Assembly: GCA_035582835.1 (NCBI GenBank)
Contig: JAYKAV010001887.1
Span: forward strand, 3,835,622-3,899,621
Direction of reading: 5' to 3'
Length of the DNA: 64,000 bases
From: Phoebastria nigripes
Lineage: Eukaryota > Chordata > Aves > Procellariiformes > Diomedeidae
In this document: positions 1-13,192 of the stretch, piece by piece
Numbering within the stretch: the first letter of the stretch is position 1
Layout: each line of letters opens with the position of its first letter
Made by a program: the position numbers and the translations under genes
The notes under the pieces: model-generated
Seen by the model: the letters and a program-made list of their open reading frames with translations, nothing else
Told to the model about the DNA's origin: nothing
The model's database searches: none

Positions 1-180
1 TCAGCACTCTCGGGTGGATAATGGCTCATCCTTCCCACCTGACCGGCTGCCTGTGGCTTCAACATGACTTCACGTGGCCGTAGGGATGCATNGCTGGCAG
101 CACAGCCTGTGCAAGCCTTTGTGCCTGGGGTTAGTGGCCTCTGTGNTCCATTCAGTGAATACCTCTCCCCACCAACACTG

Positions 181-201
181 TTTGTTTGTTTGTTTGTTTT
201 T
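181..201 (+). repeat. (TTTG)n microsatellite
   Basis: Four perfect TTTG units followed by a T run. The same unit, always with GTTT on the plus strand, recurs at 15.6, 21.0 and 51.8 kb. Confidence 0.97.
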
Positions 202-3200
202 CTTAAACATCTCAATTCAGAGTCCCTGTTGTTCAGCACAGTCTAAATTAGGCCGTATGTCCCCCGGTGCTGGGAAGTCTACCTTTCCAAAAGTAGGCTT
301 TAACATTACTATGATTATGGCCTAATGCAAGTTTCTCTTAGGGCATGGCCTCAATTTAAGGATTTATTTCTAGAAGAAAACTAAGTGGGTTAAACTGAAA
401 GCAACCCAAGCGCTCAAACGTCAACGCACTGTGGAATTTAATCACGAGTAGCCAGTCAGTAGCTTTTGAGCTACGTTATTTGGGCAGAGGAAGCCAAAGG
501 CTCTTCTTATTTGTTTGTTTCAGTATTTTTGCATATTGAAATTTTTGGACATTTGTCTGCATGATTCCTGTTGAATTTTATGAATTATAGACTAGGTAAA
601 TTTTGGAGCATGCAAGAAAATGGACATGCAACCCCAAGTAGACATACATTTCATGGGTCATCCTGTTGTTTTTGCATTTGCCAGGAACTCCACAGCGGTG
701 GAGAACATTCCCCCTCTGCCACCACAGNGAAGCTGAAGAAGACTTTCATGTCATTTTTGCTCTTGCCAATGCAACCTGTTTGGAATAGAGAAGTTTGCAA
801 TGGTCACCTATTTTCAAAACAGGTATTTCTGGTATATTTTCTGAAGATCTATGNATAACTGTAAGAAGGCTGCATTGAAAAAATATAAAAATTAGTAACT
901 GAGTTATGAGACCTGGAATATTTAAAGTTTCTGTTAACATGTCTAAAAGTAATAGAAATGCCGTAAAAATTTTGAAATGGGGAGGGGGCAACAAATCTTT
1001 TAAAACCAACTGCAGCGTGTTTGGATGGAGGGGATGCTGGAAAAGCGAATACTGGAAGAGGATATCTTGTGTATGTGCAGGTAACTGCTAACACTGCAAT
1101 ACCTAGCCTGCTCCTCTGAAATATTAATGATTTATTCTATGTACGGTGTCAGTAGATGTTACCGGAGATAGTTCTGACCATTTCTTTATCTCAGTGCTGG
1201 AGCAAACAGCCTGTTCAGGGCAGACGTCCCGCACGCTGCTATTTCCTCTGCTGTGCACAGCTCTCCGCAGAGGGACCTGCAATCTCAGCAGCAATAAGGA
1301 AATTTTTTTTCACCTCACANTCCTGTCTGGCAGCATCAGCTCTGGAGTACGAAGCCTCCAAGAAAGGGGAGACGTGCACAGTGTTTATGTCTAGCTGTGC
1401 TCTGGGACCAGNGTGTGAAAATACAGATGCTTTGCCTGGATGATAACCACTAACATCAGTAATGTCTGCTTCATAAAACCAGAAAGTTGCAGAAGCCCTG
1501 AGCTTGGCCTTGGCAGAATGGCAGCAATATTGTCCCTGTTTAATGGGTGGAGAACTGAGGTGCTGGAAAAAGCATGTAGGTGTCTGAAAGTACCACCNAA
1601 GAGGTAAGGCAAGGCAGATCCTGCTTCGCTTTAAGCATCAGGTTGTCCTTCCTTCAGGCACTGCGCTAAAATCGTGTCATACACCCAATACACCTTACGC
1701 TGAGGCTGTTCTGTTTGAGCTCNGGGGAGCTGAGCTTGACTTGCCTGCGGCCAGTTAGGGCTGGTTTATATTTCCACTACCCGTCACCCTTTCATGTTCT
1801 TTGTTCATATACATAAGATAATAAGGCTGAAAGAGGAAAATGGGTATGGTGATAGAGAATATATAAAGAGAGCAGATGATGCTAAGTAATGACCGTTAAA
1901 CTACGTAATAAATCCTTGGTGATAGTACAAAACCTTTGCATCTGCTCACAAGGTAGAATTATTTCATTGCTTCCAGGCCCCGTACGTGGATATATAAGTC
2001 AGTGCATCAGCATCTTCAGGGACATATCCATAATAAAGATAATACTAATTTTCATAGCAATGTTTTTTCCTGTCAGCCAAAGGTAATTAAGTGGTTAAAG
2101 GAGAACTCAGTTTGCTACCTAATGTAAAAAAATAACTCATGCGTTTTATGTCTCCTAGTCTTCTTTCACCAGTGTCAGGCCACATTGGTTTTGCATTTAC
2201 TGTAACAACCTTTCAGTAGATATGAGACAGACCATGCTAAGCGTGGGGTTTCTAATCACTTTTCTTTTGTGTCTGATGTCCCAGCTATCCATGGACTTCA
2301 GGCATGATCAGATCGTGGCTCTGAACTAATCAGATTTAATGTAGAAATAAAAGAATGGATCCAAAATGAGGTGGAACTAACAAATGAAAATATTAAGGAA
2401 ATTAAATGACAGTAATTGAAAAGGTTTCTAATGTCTTAGATGCAGTACAATAGCACTCCTTTACTATTTATCTAGCCTTGAGACCAGTTATTTGCTTCTG
2501 AAAAAATTTGCAAAGGTATATAGATTGATATAAGTGCTGTATTTTCTGTACCCACTCTACCTAGACTAATTGAAAAGCTACCATGGAAAGGAAATTGGGT
2601 TGGTGTTGGGAGTTCATGCTTTTGCTCTGAGCTTCAGGAAGCTATAGAAAATCTCCAGAAAATTAATTGTTTAGACTTGAAAGTGCTCCATTAAGCTGAG
2701 GTAATGGGCAAATTCGGCATTCCTAAACAGTGATCTCGGGTTTCTTCCAAATCTTACTATACTATTCATTATTTCTGCACCATTCAGTCCCATATTTTCT
2801 AAGTTTGCATAGCATATATTGCCAAATTACCTCTGCAGTTGACAAGGCATCATGGCAGAAGCAGGTACATTTTAAATTACAGTAAGTTTTGCACTATCTG
2901 TTTTAAAAGAGAAGATCATCCCAGGGTGGCAGAGTTCCCACCCCCCCAGTACTAGAAGGGTTGTTAAAAATCCGCATAAGAATAAAAACACGTGTCAAAG
3001 CTTCATTTTTCATGTTGTTTATGTGTGCGTATAAAAAGGAAATTTAAACCTTGTTTTCCGGCCAGGTCCCTGTGCAGTCCATCCCTCTGAGGACCACAAC
3101 CCTCCCGTGCTGCAGGAGCGGTCCCTCCGCCGTCAGGCACTTGCAGCTCCCCATCGCCAGGGATGTCCCCCGTGGTTTCATATCCCTTCCGACCTGCAGT

Positions 3201-5263
3201 GCCTTCCAAGTGCAGGAAATTCTTTCTTTTCTTCTCTTTATTTGCTTTTTATCCTTTTCCTTCTAATGGCAGAGAAGTGGCAGAGAAGCCCATGGAAATA
3301 AAAGCTCTCCACAAAAAGGCTACCACAAAATACTTGATACCAGGGAGGGATGAATGAGACCTTGAAATTACAGCCTGCAATATATGACTCAGTCCTGCTT
3401 GTGGGTACTAAAGGCATTAATTTCTGAATACTGTCTGCTTTAGTAGGTAATTTTTGTGAAATGCCTGGAGAGGCTGGTGCATTTCACCATATACTATAAT
3501 GAAGTATGGCAGGTTTTAGAGAGATGAAGGACTTCGCAAAGGTGCAGCAGCCTGACACCGGGATTCATTTTGAGCATGAGCTGGTTCCTATTTTATCTAA
3601 GCCTGATTCCGTCATCCTTGGAAAGGAGGCAGCTTGCTTTTGATGGTGAATCTTGTTATAAGTACTTATTTGGCATGCCAGTGAATAAGAAAAGCTATCA
3701 TGATTTGACATGTGAAACGTGAAGTCTCAATTACTTTTATGTTGTTTTTCCTTCTGTAGATCAGGAGTGAAAAATATATTTTAATTAAAAAGTGAAATAT
3801 GATCTCCAGCTCTCAGCATGCCTTGTGGAGAACAATCTGAATTTTGGAGTGCTTCATAAGTCTTGGAGCAGAGCTTACGCTGCACTTCACAGGCATGGGC
3901 AGCAGCCGCGGCTGATAACACTGACTGATTTATTTGGCCATTATCTGACAGTTTCTTTACTTAAGGGAAAAGGAGGCTGCAGATGACATCCTGCATATTC
4001 AGATAGCTGTTATTGTAACATTCCTTTATGTATTTTATATTTTAATCTTTTTGTTCCTTGGAGGCCTAATTCTTTAAGGAAATGAGGGTTATGAGATTGT
4101 GCTTTTTGCCTGCCTTCCTCACCTCCTGCCCAGCCACTTTGGAATGCCTTGACCAGCCTCACCTGAATTTGATGACGAGATGAAGGCTCAGAGACATTAA
4201 ATCTCTGAAAGTGCTGNACCAACCAGTGGTGAAGCAAAGATGTTGCTCAGGTAAAACCAGGGAGAAGTTGGTTATTATGCATTTTTGCTGCTAATGCGTG
4301 GGTTGTTAGCTGGCATCTAAGATGGACTGGCTGCAGCACGTGCTCTCGACCAGGCAGCAAGCCAAAAGCCACTGAAAATGCAAGGGCATTTCTGAACATG
4401 TTATGGTGCTAAAGTCATGTTGGGAGAACGCTTGTCTCTGTATTAAGGAGTTTAGTCTCTATCACCCACGTCAGTACAATCTGGCATTATATTTTCTACT
4501 GACCAGAAATACAACTGAATTAGCTCTTTTGTTCAAATTAATTTCTAATTTAAAATAAAAAGCATAATTCTTGGCATGTTGGGCAAAAGCGTCTCCTAAT
4601 GCATTTTGAAGAGCTATGTCTGAAAATGTAGAGGGTGTTTTCCTTGTCTGTGTTTCTTGATGGTCATTAAAGGCATCTCACTATTAATAAATAGTAACAC
4701 ATTCCTTCAATCAGTCTATTTAGGATAAAGACCTTGGCTCCTCCTCCATCACTGTAAGTGGACCAAAACCAAAGCTTTTTGTAGAGCTCCCTCTAATTTC
4801 CAGTTGTAGTGCACCACTTCACCAATAAAGCAGTATTTTTTTCTTAACAGAAAATTGTATTTACCCAACACTTTGGTAAGCTAAGTGTGTTGAAACTAAC
4901 CATCTTTAATATCTAGCCCATAATGATGCTTGCTCTTTCCTTTGAGTGCTCCAGCTGCTAGGGGCCGAGATCACTACATCTTGATGGATACTTCAGCTGG
5001 TGCTTCTTCAAAGCAGCCTCACTAAGCAAGCTTAAATTTAGTCCATGCCTTACTGAATAACACCAGAATCATAAAATCCTATGCTATGAGATTGGCAATC
5101 AGTATGCTTGGTGGTGCGTGGTTTAAGCAGTAGCTTGTGTATCTAAAATCATCAACAACTTCAAAAGGAATCAAAATCAGTTATGATAAAAATATAGATG
5201 GATAATTATACAGTATTTTAACAGAACCATAAAAAATTCATTATCTGCATATCTTGCTCTCTT

Positions 5264-5279
5264 AAAAAAAAAAAAAAAA
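5264..5279 (+). repeat. A16 homopolymer
   Basis: Uninterrupted run of 16 A. There is no identifiable retrocopy upstream of it, so it is treated as simple sequence. Confidence 0.97.
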
Positions 5280-5574
5280 GGCAGAAAATGAAACATTTTA
5301 AAAATCCTACCTCTGTAAAATTAGAAAGTGCCACAGAATTTTTTTGTGCTTTGCTCCAGGAATGACCCACTGGAAGTTCATGGCATAATGACCCCAAATC
5401 CCAGTGACTTTAGGACTGAAGTAGGTGGGAGTCTCAGGAGCAAGGAGGGGGAATGGGGCCCCTTGCCCAGCCCCTCTGGCATGCCCCAGCAGAAGCTCAC
5501 GTTGGGGTATCAGCACCCTTTCCACGGAGGTGGCAGGGTTTGCCCTTTCCTTGCCAATGCTGGAACTGGTGGAA

Positions 5575-5592
5575 GATGTGGTGGATGTGGTG
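5575..5592 (+). repeat. 9-bp tandem duplication (GATGTGGTG)2
   Basis: Two exact copies of GATGTGGTG within a wider GGT/GGA-rich stretch. Read on the minus strand this produces the serine/threonine run seen in the chance open frame there. Confidence 0.9.
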
Positions 5593-5839
5593 GAAGACTT
5601 CTGCTCCCACCCCCTGTCCTCCCGCGGTAGGTATGGCTGGGGGACCCCATCCTCTTCTCCAGGCGTATGGAGACGGGCAGGACTTGCAGAGATCAGGGGT
5701 TGCTGCGTGTAAGCTTTCTGCTGAGTGCTCTTATGCAGATTTAGTGTATGTTGCACGCACTTTTAATCAGGTTAAGGGGTCCATCAGTGAATAAACAGGG
5801 TCTTTCTACATTAGCCCTTTTGGCACTCCAAGTCAGGCT

Positions 5840-6300
5840 AGAGCTCATAATAATTGTTTATTTAATACTTAGTTTATGTCACTAATCATCTTTACTTGCA
5901 AGGAGCTGATTGTATTTAAACCCTGGGAAGTCAATGAGAATTTTATTACCAATTTCATTAAGGCCAGCATTTTAATCGTTGCCATCTAAATCTCTGCATT
6001 TGAGTAGAAATTTCTCTAGAGCTCGTTACTTCAAATATGAGAGCAATGGGTGAACCTTACCAATCACACCATCTATTATTATATTTAGTACTGGGGTAGC
6101 TGCAATGCTAGAAGGACTCTTCAAATAAACAGTCATTAAGTATGACAGTGATAATGGAATGTGCACTGTGAAATTATCTAATTACTGACACTTTGAGTCT
6201 GTATCAACAATTTGTTTTGAAATAGAATATAATTAAATTCTTTAGCTCCAAGTACGTCCCGAAGAGCAATAAACTTTCAGACTTCAAATAACAAAGAGTG
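5840..6300. promoter_or_regulatory. Candidate conserved noncoding block
   Basis: AT-rich but not simple sequence, with many homeodomain-type cores (TAATTG, TTTAAT, CATTAAG, TCTAATTAC, ATAATTAA) and almost no homopolymer. This texture (balanced, non-repetitive, ATTA-dense, no long open frame) is typical of vertebrate developmental enhancers. The call is inference from sequence texture only; conservation cannot be measured here. Confidence 0.25.
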
Positions 6301-7439
6301 AACAAAAGGTGCCATGTAAAGATGATTTTGAACATTTGGAGGATAACATTCTTGCAGAAAATGTATGATGTCATGACTACCATTCTTGGACCTGTTTGCT
6401 GGGATCTAGTAAAACCTGTTGAGGGTTATAAATGAAAAGGATGTTCCCAAAGGAAAGGGAGAAGATGAGAATAGTAACAGATGCTACAGCACCCCAGAAT
6501 GCTTTACTGTTGGTTGTGGAAGATATCTAGAGCCTGATTTGAACAGTAATTGCTTTATTGGGTCATAGCTTTGAAAAGTAATGTAGCAAAATGAACAGAT
6601 GCATCTAATCTGTTATTCAGAATAAGAATGATCATAGATGCTTCTAAGTGTGGAAGGTCATTATTGCAATTTGTTGATACAGGCTGTGAAACAGAAATAT
6701 GAGTCAGTGTGCTAAGTAATAATTAGAGTTAACTGGACACTTGGAAAGGTGTCTGCAGACATGTTTGATCCAAATCTGTTAGTTTTCCATAAATCTGAGT
6801 GTACGGGTATTGCAGGGAGCGNCTTGTATTTCGCAGATGTGGAAGCCATGGACGAGGCGGTAGGAGCGTGCCTGCGCTGCTGGCAATGAATAGCAATGGA
6901 AAGACAGAAGGGGACCCAAGAGGAGCGCAGGAGCTGCGAAGCCATCCCTTGCTTGGCGTCCCTTGTGCAGTGGGTGCTGCGTGCGTGGGGTGCTGGCTCA
7001 CAGCCTGGGACCCTGTGCCGGGCCAGAGGCGTCTCGCTGTCTGCTCCCAGGTGACACTGACTGTGGCAGATACAAGGTGCCGTGACCTTTTCTGTCTCCC
7101 GATGCATGGGAAAGCATTACATTAGCTGTGCCAGGAGTCTCCAATGGGGAAATAGACCCTACAAATATTTTGAGGGGGGCCTTTCTAGGCCCTAGCACAT
7201 GTACCCTTATCAAGAGTAAGAGTAAAATTCAGGAAAAAAAAGACGGCAAAGGAAAGAAAAAATGTTTTCCAGATNACAGTGCTTGTAGCTTGCTAAAGCT
7301 CCTCCCTGTTTATGTCTCTAACAAGAAATCTAGGTTGCATGCATTTAAAAAAAAAATGTTGCTTTTTATCTACTAGCAAGAAAACTTGGGAGTAGCNTTC
7401 TCTTCTCATCGTTTTTCTGAATTAATTAAAAAACATGTA
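6301..7439. other. Gene-free DNA
   Basis: No gene recognised. A GC-richer patch at about 6800-7120 is open on both strands (131 codons minus, 108 plus) and resembles nothing I know; this is compositional. The remainder is AT-rich with short A runs and three single-base N calls. Confidence 0.75.
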
Positions 7440-8200
7440 ACCCAGCAGTACAAAACAGCCGAGAATGTCATCTCTCAAGTATCACAGCCTTTAATGAAAG
7501 TCAGAGTGGCACCGTTCGTGACCATCTGATGTTTACGGCTGCTGCTTCTAAAGCGCATTGTGTTTCAGCGTCCACCTTGGCTCGTCTCCATTCTTGCTTT
7601 AACCTCAATGACTTTGGCATAGTTATTTCAGTGCTGAACTTCTCCCATTTTGTCTTCCGCAGAATATGAAGTCTGCTGCTTGCTTATCAAATATGAAACT
7701 GTGTACAACTGGGCAACCTAATGCTAATGGAATCGATACAGCAAAAGAGATCTCACAACCCCTCTGTACTTTTTACAATTTACTTTGTTCGTCACCCATT
7801 AATTCTTATATTGATTTTGCTATAAAACACAAACTGCATTCCTATCACAGCCCAAGAAAAAAGCACATTGATTATATTGGAACAAGGTATGTTGTAAAAA
7901 TGAAATGCCTAAAACATTTAAATGTAGTAAGCTCTGCTAAAGTACATAAATCACATTGTTTAATGTTGTAAATGAGTGGTGCTGCCTTAAACAAGGGAAA
8001 AATACGGCGCCATAAAACAATTTTGACACAAAATAACAGTCTCTGTTTCTCTGTACCTGCCATTTTAGAAAGGCTATCAATAATGGTTATGGTTGTTTGC
8101 AAGTGGGAGGGGGGAAATGTTCTCAATATCCCCTTTAAAAAGTTCCTTCAAAGTCACTTTGTAAAATTGACAACAGTGGTGTTTTACCTAGCTATAAATA
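7440..8200. promoter_or_regulatory. Candidate conserved noncoding block around a possible exon
   Basis: Long stretch of non-repetitive, moderately AT-rich sequence without microsatellites and with several TAAT/ATTA cores. It encloses the splice-site-flanked open segment at 7663-7886. It may be an enhancer block, an exon with conserved flanks, or neither. Inference only. Confidence 0.25.
7663..7886 (+). other. Candidate internal exon, 224 bp, unknown product
   Basis: The segment is preceded by a pyrimidine-rich tract ending in TTCCGCAG, with a branch-point-like GCTGAAC about 25 bases further upstream. It is followed by AACAAG/GTATGT, close to the optimal 5' splice site. One frame is open through the whole segment and continues to about 7971 (about 101 codons from the ATG at 7666), although the DNA is AT-rich and stops would be expected. 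The predicted peptide is basic with scattered cysteines and shows no domain, signal peptide or membrane segment I recognise. Length modulo 3 is 2, so skipping would shift frame. It could be an exon of an unrecognised or noncoding transcript, or a chance pseudo-exon, which are common in introns. Confidence 0.2.
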
Positions 8201-10302
8201 AAGCCTGATTATTACTNTGTCCTGTTTACTTTTATCATTCACTCATCAAAAACTTTTTGATGCATCATTACTAATGATTGTTTCAGGAGCCAAAGTCGAG
8301 CCATGTGCTTGACTGTTATTGATAGGGAGGGAACTGCAGCTGCTTCCTACCTCGGTGACCACATCGTCTGCTGAAGATCGTGGACACCGTTCCACCAGCC
8401 TAAAGGGAAGATGGTTCAAAGGGAATTCATCTTTCTGCACCACTTAGAGTTTAACCCTGAGTAGAAAAGACTACTGATAAGGTATAATTCTGCACTGTGA
8501 AAGTGTCATGGCAGTGAAGAGCGAAAAAGGAGAATTTCATGATGATTATAAAATAGGTGTTTTTTGTCACCAATGTTATGATTGCAGAAATCTATTCTAG
8601 CTGAGATTCCTGTAGTGCTTTGGAGCCCTGGTTATGATCCAGGACTCCACTAAGCCCAGGAAATTAGCTTTGGAGAGCCTGCAGTTAACAACAAGACAAG
8701 TGGCAACAGCCAGGCAGGGATGGTTTTGGGTCCAGCAGGAAAGAAAGGGAGTATGGGGGTAAGAAGGATTGGGAGTGGTTTCAACAGCTTAAAAACCTAA
8801 GCTGTTTCCAGGATCCATGGAAATAGATTTGATGGGCAGGAAAAAAGAGAGGAAGGCATGAAGAAAGCAAAAATGAGGGTGATTAAGACGGGTATTGTGC
8901 ATTCGCTTAATATTTAAGCTGGTCAGAGCAGGGGCCTTGGCTTCTCACTCAGTGCTGTGTCTGTGCGCGACGCTACAAAATCATCCCTTGTGCCAGATTT
9001 TCTTGAATGAGCTTGGGAAGAGGGAGAAGAGGAATTAACTCATCTTGGATTAGAGATCGTAAAGTAGGGATGGGACTGTTGTCTGCTGCCTAACCCTTGG
9101 ATGGGTGCTTCTGTTATTTTAGTTCTTGCTGCATCTTGTTCGATACGTTTACCTCTTTGATGCAACTTTTCNTGTGTGCTTTTCTCACCTGTGAATCAGA
9201 GCAACTGCTGCAGAATGTGCCAAACTTTGTTTATCTGTCAGCTAAAGCCTCTCTGCTTCCAGCTACATCACTCTAAAACCCAGCAAAGCTCAAGTGACTG
9301 TAAAGAGGTTGCTATAGACTTTACCTAGCAAGAGCAGAACTTTGCCTGTTCCTCTGGAAAGGAGAGAAGCAGAAGATTTGTTTTAGGGGATGTGAAAATT
9401 CACTAAAGCTGCTGAGACTCTTCCCACACGTGGTCTCCCCCAGGACAAGGCTGGTGGAAATGAAGCTGGGTGACAACCCTCGGTACAGGCTGTAGCCCTA
9501 AACAACAAGTGCTGGGGGAAGCCAGCACACCTAGAAGATGTGCTGGGTATAGGTCCTTTTTTTGGGGAAGGGAATATTACCTGTAGGGAGGTGGCAGACA
9601 TGAGACTGACTTTGCTCAGCAGGAAATCTGCAGCTGCAAAATTCNAGTTAATTCCTGGGTGCTTCGTTATTTGAATTCATTAGCACCGGTTTTTCCTGCG
9701 TGGCTGGCAATCATTCCTCCTTTAAAGTGGAGGAATGTGCTCTGCTGATGGGAGGTTGCTCTTGTCCCTGTTGGGTCAGCACTGTTTTTTCCAATTCTTT
9801 GGGAAATTACACCGTTGGCAGAGCACAGCAGGTCTGTTCTTCTCCATGAGTTTGTAGGGCAGCAGGACTTCTTCCTTGCCCACCTCCACCCTCTCTCTTC
9901 CTCCCAGACATGGGGGGAAGAATTCATAGAATGACTTTAATGTTGAAAACCCTGTGAAATGGATTCCTGTTCCTGCAAGAGGGAACTCCATGAGTACTGT
10001 GCTTATCATCTAAAAGGTCAGCTCCAAGGCTTTTCTAAGTTAATGATTAAAGTAAATTATCTCAGATGTCTCATCAAGGAAGGCTTTATTTTTCCAGGTT
10101 GAAGTTCTTAATTTTTTATTGCAAAGATCAATCCTGTAAGATCCTCAGAAGTTTAGTTAGGGCATTTTGTCCTAATGACAGCTCCTTCGGTCAGCTGCTG
10201 CAAATGAAAGCAGCTGGAAAGAGTCCCCCAGGCCTGTGTGGGTGGTGGACAGCTGGTCCCTATCAAAACACTTGTGGAAACACAGAAAAGCTGAGGAACT
10301 GG

Positions 10303-10338
10303 AAAGGAAAACAAGAAAGGAAAACAAGAAAGGAAAGA
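10303..10338 (+). repeat. 13-bp tandem repeat, about 2.8 copies
   Basis: Two exact copies of AAAGGAAAACAAG (10303-10315 and 10316-10328) followed by a partial third copy. All-purine bias apart from one C per unit. Confidence 0.95.
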
Positions 10339-11776
10339 GCCTCATTTATTTTTTTATGAGTGTTAAGCCCATATAGCTGTCATGCTTTGCCCGCACGCAG
10401 CACGTCTAGGAGAGCAGGTTGCTGTGATAGATGGACAGGAGCTGCAGCTGCTCGGAGAAGCGGTTTTAGATGGGTGATTTGGTACAAGTTGCTGGAGCTT
10501 TTACAAAGGCACAACAAGTGTGAGGAATTAGAGGCAATCCTCTTGCAAACACTGGGAAGCTAAATGTCTGGACCAGGCTTTTATAGGCTCTGCTCAAAAC
10601 CCAGCTATTGCTGCTCCATGGTGACTGTTTCTTTACCAATACCGCAGCCACGTGTTGGGGACAGGTAATAATAACCAAGCAGGAAATATGGTTTATGGGG
10701 TTCTCTGTGGGATAAAATGGGGACTTTGTCTGAGNGCAACAAGCAGAGTTACAAAGGGGCAAGTTCAAATGCCAGTCCCCAAGCTTCCCTTTTCTCTTTT
10801 GTGGAGGTTTTTTGATGAGCAGCTCCTGCAGTCCTCTCCCCTCATAACTCCTCCGCAGCACGTTGTGTGCCTGCGGGAGGGTAATTAGGGAGCCAGGCAA
10901 AGCTGGGGCTCTCTACTCATGCACTTAGAGTCACTAAGTGCTTTCTTCTGTTAAAACTAACATGCATTTACAAGCCTGCCTTGTATTTATCTAACGAGGA
11001 TAATTATCCACCTCCAAAATGACATGATCCATTTGAGTCAAGGCAGCTCCCCTGGAGATGGGGAAGATGTTTTACTGCTGCTTTCTTTTGACCTGTCCCT
11101 GCAGAGCAACCTGGTGATGAACTGGCCTGGGGCAGCAAAAGCAAAGCTCAGAGCCCGCAGGATGACGGTCTGGATCTGAGTAAGTTGAAAGGATTTTCTT
11201 TGTTTAAGCTGAGTCAAGTATGTCTCTCCCAAAGTGAAAACCGAACTTGCTGTGGTGCAATGCTAGGAGCCAGGGAGCTAGGGGCAAAGGCAGCGGGTGG
11301 ATGGGGAAGCCTGATGTGCCTGGTCTGTTGGTTTTTCTGGTGTAGGATTTTTTTTTGGTTTGGTTTACTGTTTTCCAAGTTTCTGTGGGTCAATGTCACG
11401 GCCACGATATTAGTTAAGCAGTTGCTTGCACTTAAGAGATGCTGTGGAGAGGATAAAGTAGCCCAACTTCTGATGGGCTGTGGACACCTGGTTACCAAAC
11501 AGGTCTTGGTCTTTCTCCAGGCAGTTTCTCTTTTAAGCAAGTTGTTGTTAATTGTAAGTGCTGTTTTGTGATGGCCCAGTCTGCACTTCTGAGAAGGTAC
11601 TGTGCCCTCAACTTAAAGTGTTTTGTCTCTGTAACTACGTGAATTGCTATTTTCTGCCTTAGACACAGGTAATTGTTACTGCTGCAAAATGCTTCCTTGG
11701 ATGATTATCAGTTGACTTGTATTAATATTTACAATAACTGTTTTGTTAGTAATTTTTTGCTACACCAGGAAATGAA

Positions 11777-11784
11777 ATGCAAAT
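11777..11784 (+). promoter_or_regulatory. POU octamer ATGCAAAT
   Basis: Exact match to the octamer bound by POU-domain factors (Oct1/Oct2/Oct4 family). One of four within 3.7 kb. A motif match alone does not show occupancy. Confidence 0.3.
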
Positions 11785-13156
11785 TAACAACTGTAAAGAT
11801 TAAAACATAATGAAATAGGACATGAACTCCAGAGAACTAATGAATAAAGTGGCTCGAAGGCACAAAAAGATGTCCTTCAAAAACAAACAGAGAGATAAAT
11901 AATAAGATAAATAATTTTGAGGCATTAAACTGACAAAGAGAAAGAAATATGAAGTATGGGATAAATTGTTTCATGCCAAAATTATAATTACATTCCTTTT
12001 TCTTAATAAAAAGATGAAATTTCTCCCCAAAGTTAACCAACTGTGTAATCGCTGCATGGCAGATTTTTTCCCTAACTTACAAATCAGCACATCAAAATGT
12101 CTCTCTGTTTGTTTACCTTTACTGTCCTCGTCTGGCTGCTTAACAAATGTATTGGGCTAATGGACAGAAACAACTTTTTTTATTTTTATAGTATTTGTCT
12201 CCTGTGCTTTCTGTTTTCTAAAGCAGAAATGCATATCTGAAGCTGCTGGGTGCTTTTATAAGGTGTTTAAAGGCTGTCCAAGCTGACAGGTATTAGTCCC
12301 TTCTTCAACAAAGCTCCCAAGCCCTGATATCTTTTGTCCTTCATGAGACTCGCTTTGGCAGTTGGCCTTGGGACAGCACATTGCCCCTTTGTTTAACCAA
12401 GGGCTGGGGGCAAAATCTGTGCCATAGGTGTTGGTGGCTGCTTTTCGGGGCAAACCCCTCGTTGACTAGGTAAACTACGTTGGTGCATCCGAACTGGGAG
12501 CTCACCCTGAGTTAACTTGCATTGCTGTAAATCTATTGGCGATGTTTTGGCTTCATTGGTTTAAGTTGTCTTATACCTCATGATTTCACAAGATCTCTCT
12601 GATTCAGAGCATCTTTAAACTCTTTCACATGCTATTTAGTACGGTATAGCTTTAGCATGATGCAAACATCTGTACACCTCAAGTCTTTAGGTATGAGTCT
12701 AAAATACCTCCCCTTAAAATCAAGGAAGAGGTTCCTAAGGCATTGCTCATGGTGGGGTTTATCCTTTAGACTATGAATGTTGTCAGGGCTGGGGTTCTCC
12801 CTTCTGCTCATGGTTCAGCCACGTACAGCTCTGGCATTTCAGAGGAGATGGAGAGGAGCCTTCAGGGAGTTGCTGCTCCCTGACATATGGACTTGGTAAG
12901 ATTAGGACAGCACTTTTGCCCAGGAGGATACAAAACTCTTTGTAATCCCAGGCCATTTGGATTACCCAGTTACGGCCTGAGATGCTTTGCCTCTTGGTCT
13001 GCTTTCCATCACTAATGGTTTTATTAGGGAAAAGGATTAAGGTTTGGACTTCTGAAGTACCTGGGTACTCCCAGGTGAAGATACTTGCCTAGCTGGATTT
13101 TCGGGAGTGCTTGAGCCTCCCTGGAAATTAACATTGAACCTGGTTGAATTCTCAGG

Positions 13157-13160
<4 letters not shown>

Positions 13161-13189
<29 letters not shown>
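13161..13189 (+). repeat. A29 homopolymer
   Basis: Uninterrupted run of 29 A. It could be the tail of a processed retrocopy, but the upstream sequence shows no recognisable transcript and I saw no flanking duplication. Confidence 0.97.

Positions 13190-13192
<3 letters not shown>

Larger units (their letters stand above)
1..5839. other. Gene-free DNA, left end
   Basis: No recognisable coding exon or RNA gene. Open frames are short and unlinked. It contains the (TTTG)n tract at 181, an A16 run at 5264 and an imperfect 9-mer duplication at 5575. The stretch 5400-5700 is GC-richer and therefore open in several frames on both strands at once, including a 149-codon minus-strand frame. Overlapping frames with no family match are what composition alone predicts, so no gene is called. 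The rest is mixed AT-rich sequence without interspersed repeats I can identify. Confidence 0.75.
8201..13160. other. Gene-free DNA
   Basis: No coding exon or RNA gene recognised. Contains the 13-bp tandem repeat at 10303, a T/G-rich tract at 11347-11367 and a POU octamer at 11777. Open frames reach 144 codons on the minus strand (10466-10900) but match no family. The piece at 9924-9960 faintly resembles a decayed CR1 end and was not called. Confidence 0.75.

Noticed and set aside
5066..5100. AGAATCATAAAATC reminiscent of a CR1 terminus
   Set aside because: No continuation of the CR1 3' untranslated sequence.
5307..5756. 149-codon minus-strand open frame
   Set aside because: The same GC-rich patch is open in three plus-strand frames; no domain is recognised and the Ser/Thr run comes from a GGT/GGA repeat.
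9924..9960. Possible decayed CR1 3' end
   Set aside because: Only CATAGAATGA and a few scattered positions agree with the family; not enough to call.
13161..13189. A29 run as the tail of a processed pseudogene
   Set aside because: No recognisable transcript sequence or flanking duplication upstream.
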